Positions 34,734 to 44,395 of a DNA stretch of 64,000 nucleotides are shown here, piece by piece. The notes beneath the pieces are model-generated. The model was given only the letters and a program-made list of their open reading frames with translations. It was not told where the DNA came from and did not search any database. Position numbers and translations under genes: made by a program. Numbering within the stretch: the stretch's first letter is position 1; the number at the start of each line of letters is the position of its first letter. The stretch lies in the NCBI RefSeq assembly GCF_005845215.1, contig NZ_SPHO01000001.1, positions 171,146 to 235,145 of the forward strand. The letters run 5' to 3'. This DNA comes from Clostridium sp. 1001271st1 H5 (GTDB lineage: Bacteria; Bacillota; Clostridia; Lachnospirales; Lachnospiraceae).

Positions 34734-35664
34734 CTTCTGCTATAAGAAGAAATTCCTCCATGGCCCGGCTGAAATACCGTCCGTTTTTCCAGTAAAAATA
34801 CAGATTCCGCTGGCAGAGGACGTCATCCAGCTTGTAGTACACCACGCCGGGGTGGATGGGTACCTGCTTAATCAGCGTGTCGCTGATAAAGGAAATGCCC
34901 ATTCCGGAACAGGTGATGTTATAGGAAGTAAGCTGCTGGTCCAGTTCAAACCGGATATCCGGGGTAATATTACGGCCGGCCAGGATTTTCATGGCCCGTT
35001 TTCGTGTATCATTATCCGGTTTGAGCATGATATAGGGTTCCTTTCCGAACGGTTCCAGGGGAACAGGCGCAATGTCCCTGTCCAGGAAGGAACCGTCATG
35101 AATCATTTCCGCCGGAATCTGGTATTGGGCCGTTTCCCTGTTTACTTCAAGGGCCTTCGGTACAGCCAGAAGCAGGTATTCCTTCCGGTAAATACGGCTG
35201 TCAAAGGCAGTCTTATCCAACTGGCAGTTGTCAATCATAAGGTCAATGCCGCCATTTTGCAGCAGGGATTTTAACTCGGATGTATTTTCTTCAATCAGTT
35301 CCACCTTTACCATGGGAAACTGCCGGGTAAAGCTGCCAATCAGCGGGGGAAGGACCCAGGATGAAAAAAGGCTGCTGCCTCCCAGGACCAGCTTCCCTGT
35401 TTTTAATCCGCCCCAGTCATTCATGAAACTGCTGAACTCATGCTCCACGGAAATGATTTGCTCCACAGAGCTGATATACCGTTTGCCGAATTCCGTGAGA
35501 GTCAGGGGCTTTGTGCTCCGGTCAAAGATGGGATAGCCTATGTGTTCTTCAATCCTTTTTACGGTGGCGCTTAAGGAGGGCTGTGATATAAACAGTTTCC
35601 TGGCAGCTTTGGAAAAGCTTTTCTCCTGATAGACCGTGTAGATATATTCCATTCCCTGAAACAT
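34714..35664 (-). CDS. LysR-family regulator
   Basis: This 316-residue protein has an N-terminal winged HTH (EKSFSKAARKLFISQPSLSA then TVKRIEEHIGYPIFDRST) and a periplasmic-binding-like effector domain. The start at ATG 35664 follows AAGGGGG. It is divergent from the aspartase-malic enzyme operon, with a 144-bp control region, and probably senses an amino or dicarboxylic acid to regulate it. Confidence 0.9.
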   Translation of the reverse strand: MFQGMEYIYTVYQEKSFSKAARKLFISQPSLSATVKRIEEHIGYPIFDRSTKPLTLTEFGKRYISSVEQIISVEHEFSSFMNDWGGLKTGKLVLGGSSLFSSWVLPPLIGSFTRQFPMVKVELIEENTSELKSLLQNGGIDLMIDNCQLDKTAFDSRIYRKEYLLLAVPKALEVNRETAQYQIPAEMIHDGSFLDRDIAPVPLEPFGKEPYIMLKPDNDTRKRAMKILAGRNITPDIRFELDQQLTSYNITCSGMGISFISDTLIKQVPIHPGVVYYKLDDVLCQRNLYFYWKNGRYFSRAMEEFLLIAEGDAKPL

Positions 35665-35729
35665 GGCATCCCCCTTATTTTTCCAAAAAGTATATTACTG
35701 AAGCTATAATTAATATAGAACCATATGTA

Positions 35730-35759
35730 TTGGATTATATTATACCGCGGCCTTATAAT
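35730..35759 (+). promoter_or_regulatory. Sigma-70 promoter of the aspartase operon
   Basis: TTGGAT (35730-35735), an 18-base spacer and TATAAT (35754-35759), in an AT-rich divergent region suited to LysR binding. Confidence 0.65.
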
Positions 35760-35808
35760 AACATCAACTTGATATTATATCATTTGAATAGGGGAGGTTT
35801 CATTAAAA

Positions 35809-37251
35809 ATGGACGGAAGAAAAGATTACAGGGTGGAAATGGATTCAGTGGGGGCAAAGGATGTGCCGGAGGATGTGTACTATGGGGTACAGTCCATGCG
35901 GGCGGCTGAAAATTTCCAGATTACCGGACTGAATATGCATCCGGAAATCATCAACAGTCTTGCTTACATAAAAAAGGCAGCTGCAATCACCAACTGTGAA
36001 ATCGGACTGCTGGATAAGAAAATAGCGGAGGCCATTGTGCAGGCCTGCGATGAGATACTGGAGGGCAGGTTCCATGAGGATTTTATTGTTGACCCCATTC
36101 AGGGAGGAGCGGGCACGTCCTTAAACATGAATGCCAACGAGGTGATTGCCAACCGTGCCATTGAGATACTGGGAGGACAGAAGGGTGATTACTGCATTGT
36201 CAGCCCCAATGACCATGTGAACTGCGGACAGTCCACCAACGACGTAATTCCCACTGCCGGGAAGATGACCTCCCTGCGTCTGTTAAAGAACCTGAAGTCA
36301 GAGCTTATGCGCCTTCACAGGGAGTTTAACCATAAGGCGGAGGAATTTGACCATGTAATCAAGATGGGGCGCACCCAGATGCAGGACGCGGTGCCCATCC
36401 GTCTGGGGCAGGAATTCAAGGCCTACTCCGTGGCTGTCATGCGCGATATCCGCCGTATGGATAAGGCCATGGAGGAGATGTGTACCTTAAATATGGGCGG
36501 AACTGCTATTGGAACGGGTATCAATGCCGATGAAGCCTACCTGCGAAGAATTGTCCCCAATCTGGCGGAGGTGTCAAATATGGAGTTTGTGCAGGCATTT
36601 GACCTGATTGACGCCACCCAGAACCTGGACCCCTTTGTGGCAGTGTCAGGTGCAATCAAGGCCTGTGCAGTAACCCTGTCCAAGATTGCCAATGACCTCA
36701 GGCTGATGTCCTCCGGCCCCAAGGCGGGCTTCAATGAAATCAACCTGCCTGTAAAGCAGAATGGTTCTTCCATCATGCCGGGCAAGGTCAATCCCGTGAT
36801 TCCGGAAGTGGTGAACCAGGTTGCATTTAACATCATTGGAAATGACCTGACCATCACCATGGCGGCGGAGGCCGGCCAGCTGGAACTGAATGCCTTTGAA
36901 CCCATTATTTTCTACTGCATGTTCCAGTCCATTGACACCCTGGCCTATGCAGTCAGAACCTTTGTGGACAACTGTGTATCCGGCATCACGGCCAATGAGG
37001 ACCGGTGCCGTTCCCTGGTGGAAAACAGCATTGGAATCATTACTGCCCTTTCTCCTCATGTGGGATATGAGAAGGCTGCGGACATTTCAAAGAAGGCTCT
37101 TCAGACAGGTACGCCTGTGAGGAGCATCATACTTCAGGAGGGCTTACTGGATGAAACCGAGCTGGACCATATCCTGGACCCGGTCCGTATGACGGAGCCT
37201 GGAATATCGGGAAAAGAGCTTCTGATGAAAAATAGCCTTGATGAGAAATAG
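35809..37251 (+). CDS. aspA: Aspartate ammonia-lyase
   Basis: This 480-residue fumarase/aspartase superfamily enzyme has GAGTSLNMNANEVIANRA (~100), the N-C-G-Q-S-T-N-D motif (~142), GRTQMQDAVP (~187) and the superfamily signature GSSIMPGKVNP (~320). It converts aspartate to fumarate and ammonia. The choice of aspartase over fumarase rests on the overall AspA-like sequence and the context of malic enzyme next door. Together they would turn aspartate-derived C4 acid into pyruvate if a fumarase acts between them. Confidence 0.85.
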   Translation: MDGRKDYRVEMDSVGAKDVPEDVYYGVQSMRAAENFQITGLNMHPEIINSLAYIKKAAAITNCEIGLLDKKIAEAIVQACDEILEGRFHEDFIVDPIQGGAGTSLNMNANEVIANRAIEILGGQKGDYCIVSPNDHVNCGQSTNDVIPTAGKMTSLRLLKNLKSELMRLHREFNHKAEEFDHVIKMGRTQMQDAVPIRLGQEFKAYSVAVMRDIRRMDKAMEEMCTLNMGGTAIGTGINADEAYLRRIVPNLAEVSNMEFVQAFDLIDATQNLDPFVAVSGAIKACAVTLSKIANDLRLMSSGPKAGFNEINLPVKQNGSSIMPGKVNPVIPEVVNQVAFNIIGNDLTITMAAEAGQLELNAFEPIIFYCMFQSIDTLAYAVRTFVDNCVSGITANEDRCRSLVENSIGIITALSPHVGYEKAADISKKALQTGTPVRSIILQEGLLDETELDHILDPVRMTEPGISGKELLMKNSLDEK

Positions 37252-37269
37252 CCGGGGAGGAATGGAGAT

Positions 37270-38466
37270 ATGGATTATGCAAAGGCTGCTTTGGAAATGC
37301 ACCGGGCCAATCATGGAAAACTGGAGATAACAAGCAAGATTCCTTTGACAACAAGGGATGAGCTGAGTACTGCATATACACCGGGTGTAGCTGCCCCTTG
37401 TTTGAAAATCAAGGAGGACAAGAGGGAGGCATACACTTATACGGCAAAAGGCAATCTGGTGGCTGTGGTGACGGACGGAACCGCGGTGCTGGGACTGGGA
37501 GATATCGGTCCGGAGGCCGCTATGCCGGTCATGGAGGGGAAAGCTATCCTGTTTAAGAAATTTGGTGGCGTGGATGCGGTTCCCATCTGTCTGGATACCA
37601 AGGACACGGAAGAAATCATAGAAACAGTCAAACGGATTGCCCCTGCATTCGGAGGCATCAACCTTGAGGATATAAGCGCACCCCGCTGTTTTGAAATTGA
37701 ACAGAGGCTGGAGCGGGAGTTAAATATCCCTGTTTTTCACGATGACCAGCACGGCACCGCCATTGTGGCCACGGCTGCCCTGATTAATGCCCTGAAGCTG
37801 ACAGGAAAATACATGGACAGGATTAAAGTCATTGTAAACGGGCCGGGAAGCGCCGGCACGGCCATCACGAAAATGCTGCTTCATGCCGGGGTGAAACATT
37901 TAATTGTCTGTGATGAGAACGGCGCTCTGTATCCCGGACGTGAGAAGATGGATGCGCATAAAGAAAAGCTTTCCCTGCAGACCAACAGCAGCAAGGTAAA
38001 AGGGACGCTTAAAGAGGTAATTGCCGGTGCAGATGTTTTCATCGGCGTTTCGGCAGCCGGGGTGGTATCAAAGGAGATGGTCAGGTCCATGCAGGAGGAC
38101 GCCATTGTTTTTGCCATGGCAAACCCTGTGCCTGAAATCATGTATGAGGAAGCAAAGGAAGCCGGCGCGCGCATCATGGCTACCGGGCGAAGCGATTGTC
38201 CAAACCAGATTAACAATGTGCTGGTATTTCCGGGACTGTTCCGGGGCGCCCTGGACTGCCGGGCCAGGGATATCACTTATGATATGAAGCTGGCAGCAGC
38301 GTATGGCATTGCGGATTTAGTCAGGGAAGAGGAACTGGGGGAAGAGTATATCATTCCGTCGGCCTTTGACGAGCGTGTGGCCAGGGCTGTGGCAGAGGCG
38401 GTGAAGAGGGCAGCCGGGGAAACAGCCGGACTGCTGGAAGAGGAGCAGGATTTAATCCAAAAATGA
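37270..38466 (+). CDS. NAD(P)-dependent malic enzyme
   Basis: This 398-residue short-type malic enzyme has YTPGVAAPC (~37), GDIGPEAAMPVMEGKA (~77), the catalytic HDDQHGTAIV (~157), the NAD-binding NGPGSAGTAI (~193) and MANPVPEI (~280). It decarboxylates malate to pyruvate. It starts at ATG 37270 behind GGGGAGG, 18 bp after aspA. A terminator follows. Confidence 0.95.
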   Translation: MDYAKAALEMHRANHGKLEITSKIPLTTRDELSTAYTPGVAAPCLKIKEDKREAYTYTAKGNLVAVVTDGTAVLGLGDIGPEAAMPVMEGKAILFKKFGGVDAVPICLDTKDTEEIIETVKRIAPAFGGINLEDISAPRCFEIEQRLERELNIPVFHDDQHGTAIVATAALINALKLTGKYMDRIKVIVNGPGSAGTAITKMLLHAGVKHLIVCDENGALYPGREKMDAHKEKLSLQTNSSKVKGTLKEVIAGADVFIGVSAAGVVSKEMVRSMQEDAIVFAMANPVPEIMYEEAKEAGARIMATGRSDCPNQINNVLVFPGLFRGALDCRARDITYDMKLAAAYGIADLVREEELGEEYIIPSAFDERVARAVAEAVKRAAGETAGLLEEEQDLIQK

Positions 38467-38473
38467 GACACGG

Positions 38474-38500
38474 AAGGGGCGGAATGTTTCCGCCCCCTTT
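38474..38500 (+). terminator. Terminator after the aspartase-malic enzyme operon
   Basis: GGGGCGGAA, TGT loop, TTCCGCCCC, followed by CTTTG. Confidence 0.75.
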
Positions 38501-38547
38501 GACTGTATTTTTTCTGAAATAATCTGTTGTTTCTGCAAAGTCCGGTA

Positions 38548-39960
38548 CTACAAAATGCTGTCAAACTCGCTGGTTGAATAAGCTTTCCCCTCATCCCTGA
38601 GCTTTCTGGCGTTCTGCATGGCGCGGAAGCGGTTTCGGCTGATGGGATAGAAGCACACTACCAGTGCGCACAGCAGCATCAGGCCGCCGGGAATGATGGA
38701 AGCCATATTGGTAACAGCTGCCTTGGCGCTGTCCGGCTGTATGGAAAGTGATGCGTCGTAGCCGCCCAGGTCCAGAAGGATTCCAACTGCCTGGAGTGCG
38801 GTTGCCTTTCCAAGCTTGATAAAGAATGAAAAGTAGGAAATCATGACGCCGGTCAGCATCTCGCCTGTTTTAAATTCATAGACCTCGCATACGTCGTAGA
38901 GCAGGTTATAGCTCAGTACCAGGAAGCCTATGATGGCAAAGTGCGCCATACAGAACTGGATTACCTGGTCCGTAATGCTGTGGAAACCAACGAACTTGAA
39001 TATTACCAGGGCAAATCCTGCAATGGCCATGAAAGTGATAAAAACCCACTTTTTATCAAACACAACAGCCAGCTTTCCGATGAGTACGGAGAGGATGACT
39101 CCCACAATGGTGCCTGCCAGATATACAACGGCGGTGTCGGCCTCAGTGGCGCCCACGACCACGATGGTATTGTAAATAACGCTGGCATTGCAGGTGTTAA
39201 ATGCAAAATAGAAGAGGAAGGAGGCCACAATGACTAAAATGTAAGGCTTATATGTAAGCACCTTGCCCAGACTTTTGAAAATAGGCTCATCCTTGCTCTG
39301 GGGCGGATATTTGATTTCCCATCCCCTGGTGGCCCGCCATGTGATAAAAATGGCTGTTCCTGCTATGGCGCCCAGTGTGAGGGCTGCAAAGGTCCAGGCG
39401 CGCTCCTCGCTGATTCCCTGGCCTTTAAACAGGCTGACCAGTATCATGGGCAGGGCATTGGCGAAGAACAGGCCGCAGGTGCCGAATACCTGGCGGATGG
39501 AGGAGGCGCGGGTCTTTTCGTCGTTGTTGGTTGTCAGCTCGGAACCCAGAGACAGGTAGGGAATATTGAACAGGGTGTAAGCTGTCCAGTAAAATACAGA
39601 CACAACAACAAAATATACAAACTTTAAATTGGCTGAAAAGTTTACCTTTGTAAACATCATGGTAGTCAGCAGGACCAATGGCACGGTGGATATCAGCAGG
39701 AATGGACGTCTGCGCCCGGCTTCCAGTGTACACCGGTCTGACATGGTTCCTATGATGGGGTCGCTGATGGCGTCCCACATAACTCCCAGAAAGACAATGG
39801 TGCCGGCCAGGGCAGGCCGTACGCCTGCCACATTTGTAAGAAAGAAGATAAAAAATGCTCCTACAAACTCAGTGATGACTGTGTCGCCTAAGTTTGCAAT
39901 ACCAAATCCCAGTTTTACCGGCATGGGCAATAATCGGTCATAGTTATCTTTGTGATCCAT
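38548..39960 (-). CDS. GPH-family (MFS) cation-coupled symporter
   Basis: This 470-residue protein has about 12 membrane helices and the GPH features: LGFGIANLGDTVITEFVGAF at the start, MWDAISDPIIGTMSDRC (~62) and GRRRPFLL (~82). GPH carriers usually import glycosides, pentosides or hexuronides. It is the last gene of a minus-strand operon with two GcvP-like genes, 31 bp downstream of gcvPB, so its substrate could be linked to that enzyme instead. The start has GAGGAGGAA upstream. Confidence 0.85.
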   Translation of the reverse strand: MDHKDNYDRLLPMPVKLGFGIANLGDTVITEFVGAFFIFFLTNVAGVRPALAGTIVFLGVMWDAISDPIIGTMSDRCTLEAGRRRPFLLISTVPLVLLTTMMFTKVNFSANLKFVYFVVVSVFYWTAYTLFNIPYLSLGSELTTNNDEKTRASSIRQVFGTCGLFFANALPMILVSLFKGQGISEERAWTFAALTLGAIAGTAIFITWRATRGWEIKYPPQSKDEPIFKSLGKVLTYKPYILVIVASFLFYFAFNTCNASVIYNTIVVVGATEADTAVVYLAGTIVGVILSVLIGKLAVVFDKKWVFITFMAIAGFALVIFKFVGFHSITDQVIQFCMAHFAIIGFLVLSYNLLYDVCEVYEFKTGEMLTGVMISYFSFFIKLGKATALQAVGILLDLGGYDASLSIQPDSAKAAVTNMASIIPGGLMLLCALVVCFYPISRNRFRAMQNARKLRDEGKAYSTSEFDSIL

Positions 39961-39991
39961 TCTTGATTCCTCCTCTTGTTTGCTTTTCCTG

Positions 39992-41584
39992 CTACTGGCC
40001 GAGAATATCCTTACTGATTGTGCCGGCTTCCATGCGTTTGCGAAGCTGTCTGTATGTAACTGCTATTTTATCAAAATCCATTACTTCATCCAGCAGGGTA
40101 TTGTGGATAGGGGCGTTATGGGGAGCGCTCTTCACAGTCTCCGGTTCTTCGTAGCATTCCCTGGAAATCTCTTTCAGGATGGCTGCGAATTCATCCAGGT
40201 CATCCTTGGAAAACGACTCTGTGGGCTCCAATGTAAATGGCTCAGGCACAATCCATGGATGGTGGGACTGCCAGTAATGCTGCATGCCGAAGTCCACCAG
40301 ACGTTTTGTCACATCCACGGTTCCAAATCCAGTATCTTCCTTTAAGGGCTGCCAGCTGTAACGGCACTGTTCAATTCTGCGTTTTCCCTCTGCATAGAAT
40401 ATCTTGACGCCCTTAATCTGTCCCACCTTCTTCATCATATACTGATTGTTGAGGACGGCGCAGACAGCTGCCTCACGCAGTCCGTCGGCTCCTAATTGGC
40501 GAATCCACATGTAGACACGGAGGATTACATTGGCATTTCCCATAAACATACGGACTTTTCCAATGCTTTCAGGACAATTGCAATCCATATAATACTGTTT
40601 GCCGTCATACTCCACGCGGGGCACGGGCAGGAATGCTTTCAGCGGTTCCCTGACACAGAGAGCTCCTACTCCGGGTCCCATGCCGCCGTGAGGGGAGGAG
40701 AAGGTTTTGTGCAGGTTGTAGTGGATTAAGTCGGCCCCGATTTCCTTTGCACGGGTAACGGTCATGATGCCGTTCACATTGGCCTGGTCATAGTAGCAGA
40801 GAGCGCCAACTGCATGGGCAGCATCCACAATTTCCTTAATCTGGGGATTGAAGATGCCTGTATCCTCCGGATTTGTGATAAAGATGGCGGCTGTGCGCTC
40901 AGACAGCGCGCTCTGGAATGCTTCCAGGGATGGCATGCCTGTCTCAGGGTCGCTCATCAGGGTGATAACCTTGTAACCCGCAGTGGCAGGAGCGCCTGCA
41001 TCACAGGGGTGGGAAAATATGGTGGTGATGATTTCATCCTTCTGGGTGTTGCCCTTTGCTTCATGGTAGGCCCGAATCACACTGGCGCCTGCAAAGCAGG
41101 CAGCAGCGCCGCCCCCCATGTGGCAGCAGGCAGCGTCCATGCCGGAAATCTCACAAATCATTTCTTCTGTTTTTTTGTATATCTCCAGAATACCCTGGAT
41201 GGTGGACGCATCCTGCAACGGGTGTACGTCTATGATGTTTGGATGTGTATTCGCAATATGCTCCTGTACCTTGGGGCTGTACTTAATGGTACATGTGCCT
41301 TCACCCAGGTCAGGGGTGATGTCGTTGCCCAGGATTTCCTGGGTCAGGCGCAGATAGTGCCGGTTGACCCTGGCCTGATGTACTTCGGGAAGGAACGGCG
41401 GGGTTTTTCTTCTCATACAGGGAGGAATGTCATCAGCCCCATCGCCTACTTCCTCTATTACCTGGGGACTTGGCTTTGTCACATTGACGCCCCTTTGGCC
41501 GGGAACGGACAAATCAAAAATCAGCTCTTCATCCCATTTTGCTTCATGGAACCTGCGTAAATGTTTGCTGTAATCTCGTTTCAT
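39992..41584 (-). CDS. gcvPB: Glycine dehydrogenase (decarboxylating) subunit 2-like protein
   Basis: The 530-residue PLP enzyme has the GcvPB layout with the PLP lysine in HYNLHKTFSSPHGGMGPG (~275-292), MGGGAAACFAG (~155) and YYDQANVNGI (~250). Canonical GcvPB reads H-K-T-F-C/S-I-P-H-G-G-G-G-P-G; here the loop is HGGMGPG. In the glycine cleavage system it pairs with GcvPA. The matching subunit is 16 bp upstream, but no gcvT, gcvH or lpd lies in the window. The C-terminal ~40 residues look longer than usual. The substrate may be glycine or a related amino acid. Confidence 0.75.
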   Translation of the reverse strand: MKRDYSKHLRRFHEAKWDEELIFDLSVPGQRGVNVTKPSPQVIEEVGDGADDIPPCMRRKTPPFLPEVHQARVNRHYLRLTQEILGNDITPDLGEGTCTIKYSPKVQEHIANTHPNIIDVHPLQDASTIQGILEIYKKTEEMICEISGMDAACCHMGGGAAACFAGASVIRAYHEAKGNTQKDEIITTIFSHPCDAGAPATAGYKVITLMSDPETGMPSLEAFQSALSERTAAIFITNPEDTGIFNPQIKEIVDAAHAVGALCYYDQANVNGIMTVTRAKEIGADLIHYNLHKTFSSPHGGMGPGVGALCVREPLKAFLPVPRVEYDGKQYYMDCNCPESIGKVRMFMGNANVILRVYMWIRQLGADGLREAAVCAVLNNQYMMKKVGQIKGVKIFYAEGKRRIEQCRYSWQPLKEDTGFGTVDVTKRLVDFGMQHYWQSHHPWIVPEPFTLEPTESFSKDDLDEFAAILKEISRECYEEPETVKSAPHNAPIHNTLLDEVMDFDKIAVTYRQLRKRMEAGTISKDILGQ

Positions 41585-41600
41585 ATTCTAGTGTCCTCCC

Positions 41601-43007
41601 TTAATTTAAAATAGCCTGTAATGCAGCAGCCAGCTGGTCTATGGATTCTTTGTCTGCGGTCTCGGTCACACAGTACAGAGCGCTCTGACCAAGCTCAGGA
41701 TAATCCCGGGACAGGTCCACGCCGCCAAAAATCTGATGGGAGAGCAGCAGCTTGTTGATTTCTTCCACTGTCCTGCCGGTTTTGTCAAAGTTCACCACAA
41801 ACTCTTTGAAAAAGACAGATGGGAACCGGAGTGACACACCGGGAATCCCAGCCAGTTTTTTTGCTGCATATTTTGCATTGGTCATAATGGTGCTGCCGAT
41901 TTCCTCCATGCCCCTGGGACCCATGAGGGACAGGTAGACAGCCACAGGCGCTGTCCACAGATTGTTCTGGGTTCCTGTAAATTCCTTTCCGTTTTCTCTC
42001 ATGGCATAGTGGGTACGCTCAATGAGTACAACGGAATAGCCCTGTTCACCCGGCACCGTGGTTTCCACCATGCCATCCACCAGCTCTTTGAATTCCGTGA
42101 TATAGCGCATATCGTCATGGCTGGCAATAAATCCTGCCTGGCCGCCGCCGAAGTTCAGATGAAGGCCCAGCCCGTGAAGGTCGCCTACGGAGATGGTGGC
42201 GCCGTAATTGGCAGGGGCTTCCAGCACGCCCAGGGAGATGGGGTCCACATACACAACGAATTCAGCGCCTGCGGCCTTTGCCAGTTTGCCGATTTCCTCG
42301 CCCTGGGTTTCAATGATTCCCAGGAAGGTCGGGTTTTCAATATACACAGCAGCCGTATCCTGGTCCAGTTTGGACTTTAGGTCTTCCAGGTCCAGCATTC
42401 CGGTGTCGCTGTGGTAGCCCACAAGCTCAATCTTGATTTCCTGGCTGGGGTCTATCATTTTCAGGTAATTTTGCACCAGGGCCAGGTTCTGGCGGTTCAT
42501 GGTCTGGGGAAGAAGGACCTTGCTCCTTCCGGTGATACGGCAGGCCATGCGAAGGCCGGTAGCGGATGCCTGGCCGCCGCAGTGGCACGGAACTGTCAGG
42601 AAGGACATGTCTAACAGCTCTGCCATCAGGCTCTGGTATTCGAAAAATATCTGGTATTTTCCATGGTCAGCCCATGTCTCGGCTCCGTATGTGGTCAGCA
42701 GTTCTCCCCTGGATGCGATTTCGTCGCATACAGCCGGTACGTAGTGCTGCGCACAGCCGGCTCCCATGAAGTTTGAAAACTCATTGCAGTTCCTGTTTTT
42801 GGACAGGATGCGCTCCACATGACGCTTGATTCCCTGCTCATCCGGAATGGCCTCCGGCAGATTCAGGGAACCCTGGTAGCGGATGGCTTCCGGGATTTCT
42901 TCGTAAAGCTCCATTACATCGCTGATTCCCACCTCAGCCATCATCTCAGCCTGTACATCCGGTGCAGAGTTGGGGATGTAGGGGTATACTGTTTTTTTTC
43001 GGTCCAT
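41601..43007 (-). CDS. gcvPA: Glycine dehydrogenase (decarboxylating) subunit 1-like protein
   Basis: The 468-residue protein begins YPYIPNSAPDVQAEMMAEVG and has NFMGAGCAQHYVPA (~80) and YVDPISLGVLEAPANYGA (~255), typical of GcvPA. The following loop, VGDLHGLGLHLNFGGGQAGF, departs from the usual VGEGQ-x-LG-x-x-x-SFGGPYLGF. It lies 34 bp after the ATP-NAD kinase-like gene and 16 bp before gcvPB. The divergence in the active-site region suggests a paralogue with altered substrate. Confidence 0.75.
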   Translation of the reverse strand: MDRKKTVYPYIPNSAPDVQAEMMAEVGISDVMELYEEIPEAIRYQGSLNLPEAIPDEQGIKRHVERILSKNRNCNEFSNFMGAGCAQHYVPAVCDEIASRGELLTTYGAETWADHGKYQIFFEYQSLMAELLDMSFLTVPCHCGGQASATGLRMACRITGRSKVLLPQTMNRQNLALVQNYLKMIDPSQEIKIELVGYHSDTGMLDLEDLKSKLDQDTAAVYIENPTFLGIIETQGEEIGKLAKAAGAEFVVYVDPISLGVLEAPANYGATISVGDLHGLGLHLNFGGGQAGFIASHDDMRYITEFKELVDGMVETTVPGEQGYSVVLIERTHYAMRENGKEFTGTQNNLWTAPVAVYLSLMGPRGMEEIGSTIMTNAKYAAKKLAGIPGVSLRFPSVFFKEFVVNFDKTGRTVEEINKLLLSHQIFGGVDLSRDYPELGQSALYCVTETADKESIDQLAAALQAILN

Positions 43008-43041
43008 TTCTTACCTCCTGATTTATGATTTTATAGGTTAA

Positions 43042-44190
43042 TTAATAAATTACTTTTGCCATGATTACATCCTTGTACCCGGTGGTAACCGGGATATAGC
43101 CGGTGAGCTGCTGGTTTATTTCCTCATCCCCGGTGTCAATCAGAAGCGGGTTTCCGCCCAGGGAAAAGATTTTGTCCCTGGAGGCAATGACCATGATGTT
43201 TTTAGTCCCCACCCTGCGTATGACTTCGGCGGAAATCTGCTGGTTGCCCCTTCCGAATATATATCCCTGTCCTCCAATTACAGTGACAATGATTTTGGCC
43301 TTGGGATATTGCTTAAGGGCAGCCAGGATGTCCTGTTCCGTGCAGTCTGACTGTATGACCTGACCCTGGTAGAGAAGGTCCACTCCTAAAAGGGTGTTTG
43401 GCTTTTCCATATATTTCATCAGCCGGGCCGTGGTAGAACCGGTTCCCACAATGTAGAGATATTCCGGTTCCTGCTCAATCTGCTGGCTGACATACATGCA
43501 CATGGACTGGATAGAGGCGTCCTCTGAGTATCCCCTGCCGCTTTTCAGGTTCTGAACAAATTTCTTTTCATTGGGCACCTTCAGGTATCCGTACAGTCTG
43601 GCGTCACAGATACCCTGCCGGAACAAATCCTCGTCAATATCCATGACCTCTGCTTCCCTGTACTCCATAACCCGGCCTTCCATATACCGGACCATCAGTT
43701 CCCCGGCTGCCTTGGGTGTGCGGGCGTAGACAGCGGAATGTATTTTACATCCGGCCGGTATGCCCAGTACCGGGACCGAGGTTCCCACTGCGTCCAGAAT
43801 ATTGCGGGCAGTGCCGTCTCCGCCGGCAAAGAGAATCAGGTCTACTCCTTCCTTACATAGCATTCCGGCTGCTTTTATGGTGTCTTCCGGGGTAGTGCCC
43901 CGGGAAGAATCAGGGGACAGCCGGGAGGATATTGTCCCTTGGACGATTTGATAATTCAATCCGGCTTTTTTGCATATGTCCCCGCCCATTTCACCGGGAC
44001 AGGTATAGATTTTGAATTGCTGCGCCATTGGTTCTAAAAGCTTCATGGTACCCAGGGCCTTTGCGCCTGCCTCCGGGACAGCTCCCAGCTCCAGGGCCTT
44101 ATGCAGGGTCCGGACTCCGTCTGACCCCTTTAAACCGACTTTACCTCCGATACCAGCCACAGGATTTATAATGAATCCTATTTTTTTCAT
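43042..44190 (-). CDS. ATP-NAD kinase-like protein
   Basis: This ~382-residue protein starts MKKIGFIINPVAGIGGKVGL and has the NAD kinase/diacylglycerol kinase signature FAGGDGTARNI (~130) followed by GIPAGCKIHSA (~150). Proteins of this type (COG3199) often sit beside catabolic operons; their substrate is not settled. ATG 44190 has only a weak ribosome site; AAGGAG lies 37 bases further upstream, without an ATG, GTG or TTG after it, so an unusual start or longer protein is possible. It leads the operon with gcvPA, gcvPB and the GPH carrier. Confidence 0.75.
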   Translation of the reverse strand: MKKIGFIINPVAGIGGKVGLKGSDGVRTLHKALELGAVPEAGAKALGTMKLLEPMAQQFKIYTCPGEMGGDICKKAGLNYQIVQGTISSRLSPDSSRGTTPEDTIKAAGMLCKEGVDLILFAGGDGTARNILDAVGTSVPVLGIPAGCKIHSAVYARTPKAAGELMVRYMEGRVMEYREAEVMDIDEDLFRQGICDARLYGYLKVPNEKKFVQNLKSGRGYSEDASIQSMCMYVSQQIEQEPEYLYIVGTGSTTARLMKYMEKPNTLLGVDLLYQGQVIQSDCTEQDILAALKQYPKAKIIVTVIGGQGYIFGRGNQQISAEVIRRVGTKNIMVIASRDKIFSLGGNPLLIDTGDEEINQQLTGYIPVTTGYKDVIMAKVIY

Positions 44191-44347
44191 TCTATCTATG
44201 TACTTAATGAAATGATTTAAGTATTCTCCTTTCTTTGGGTATAGTATTCTGACAATATGGCTAAAAATCAACTAATGTCATTATAAGGTATGCTCTATAA
44301 GGGATTGTCAAGATAAATTTTGGGAGAAAATCAACTGATAAAAGAAA

Positions 44348-44371
44348 AACCTTCCTCTTAAGGGGAAGGTT
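44348..44371 (-). terminator. Terminator of the MerR gene
   Basis: On the minus strand, AACCTTCC and GGAAGGTT form a stem with an 8-base loop, followed by TTTCTTTTATC. It separates the MerR gene from the downstream operon. Confidence 0.8.
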
Positions 44372-44395
44372 ACAGAAAATAGAAAAAAACAGGCG

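Noticed and set aside
40814-41560. 248-codon plus-strand frame
   Set aside because: It is antisense to gcvPB, which has clear PLP-enzyme motifs.
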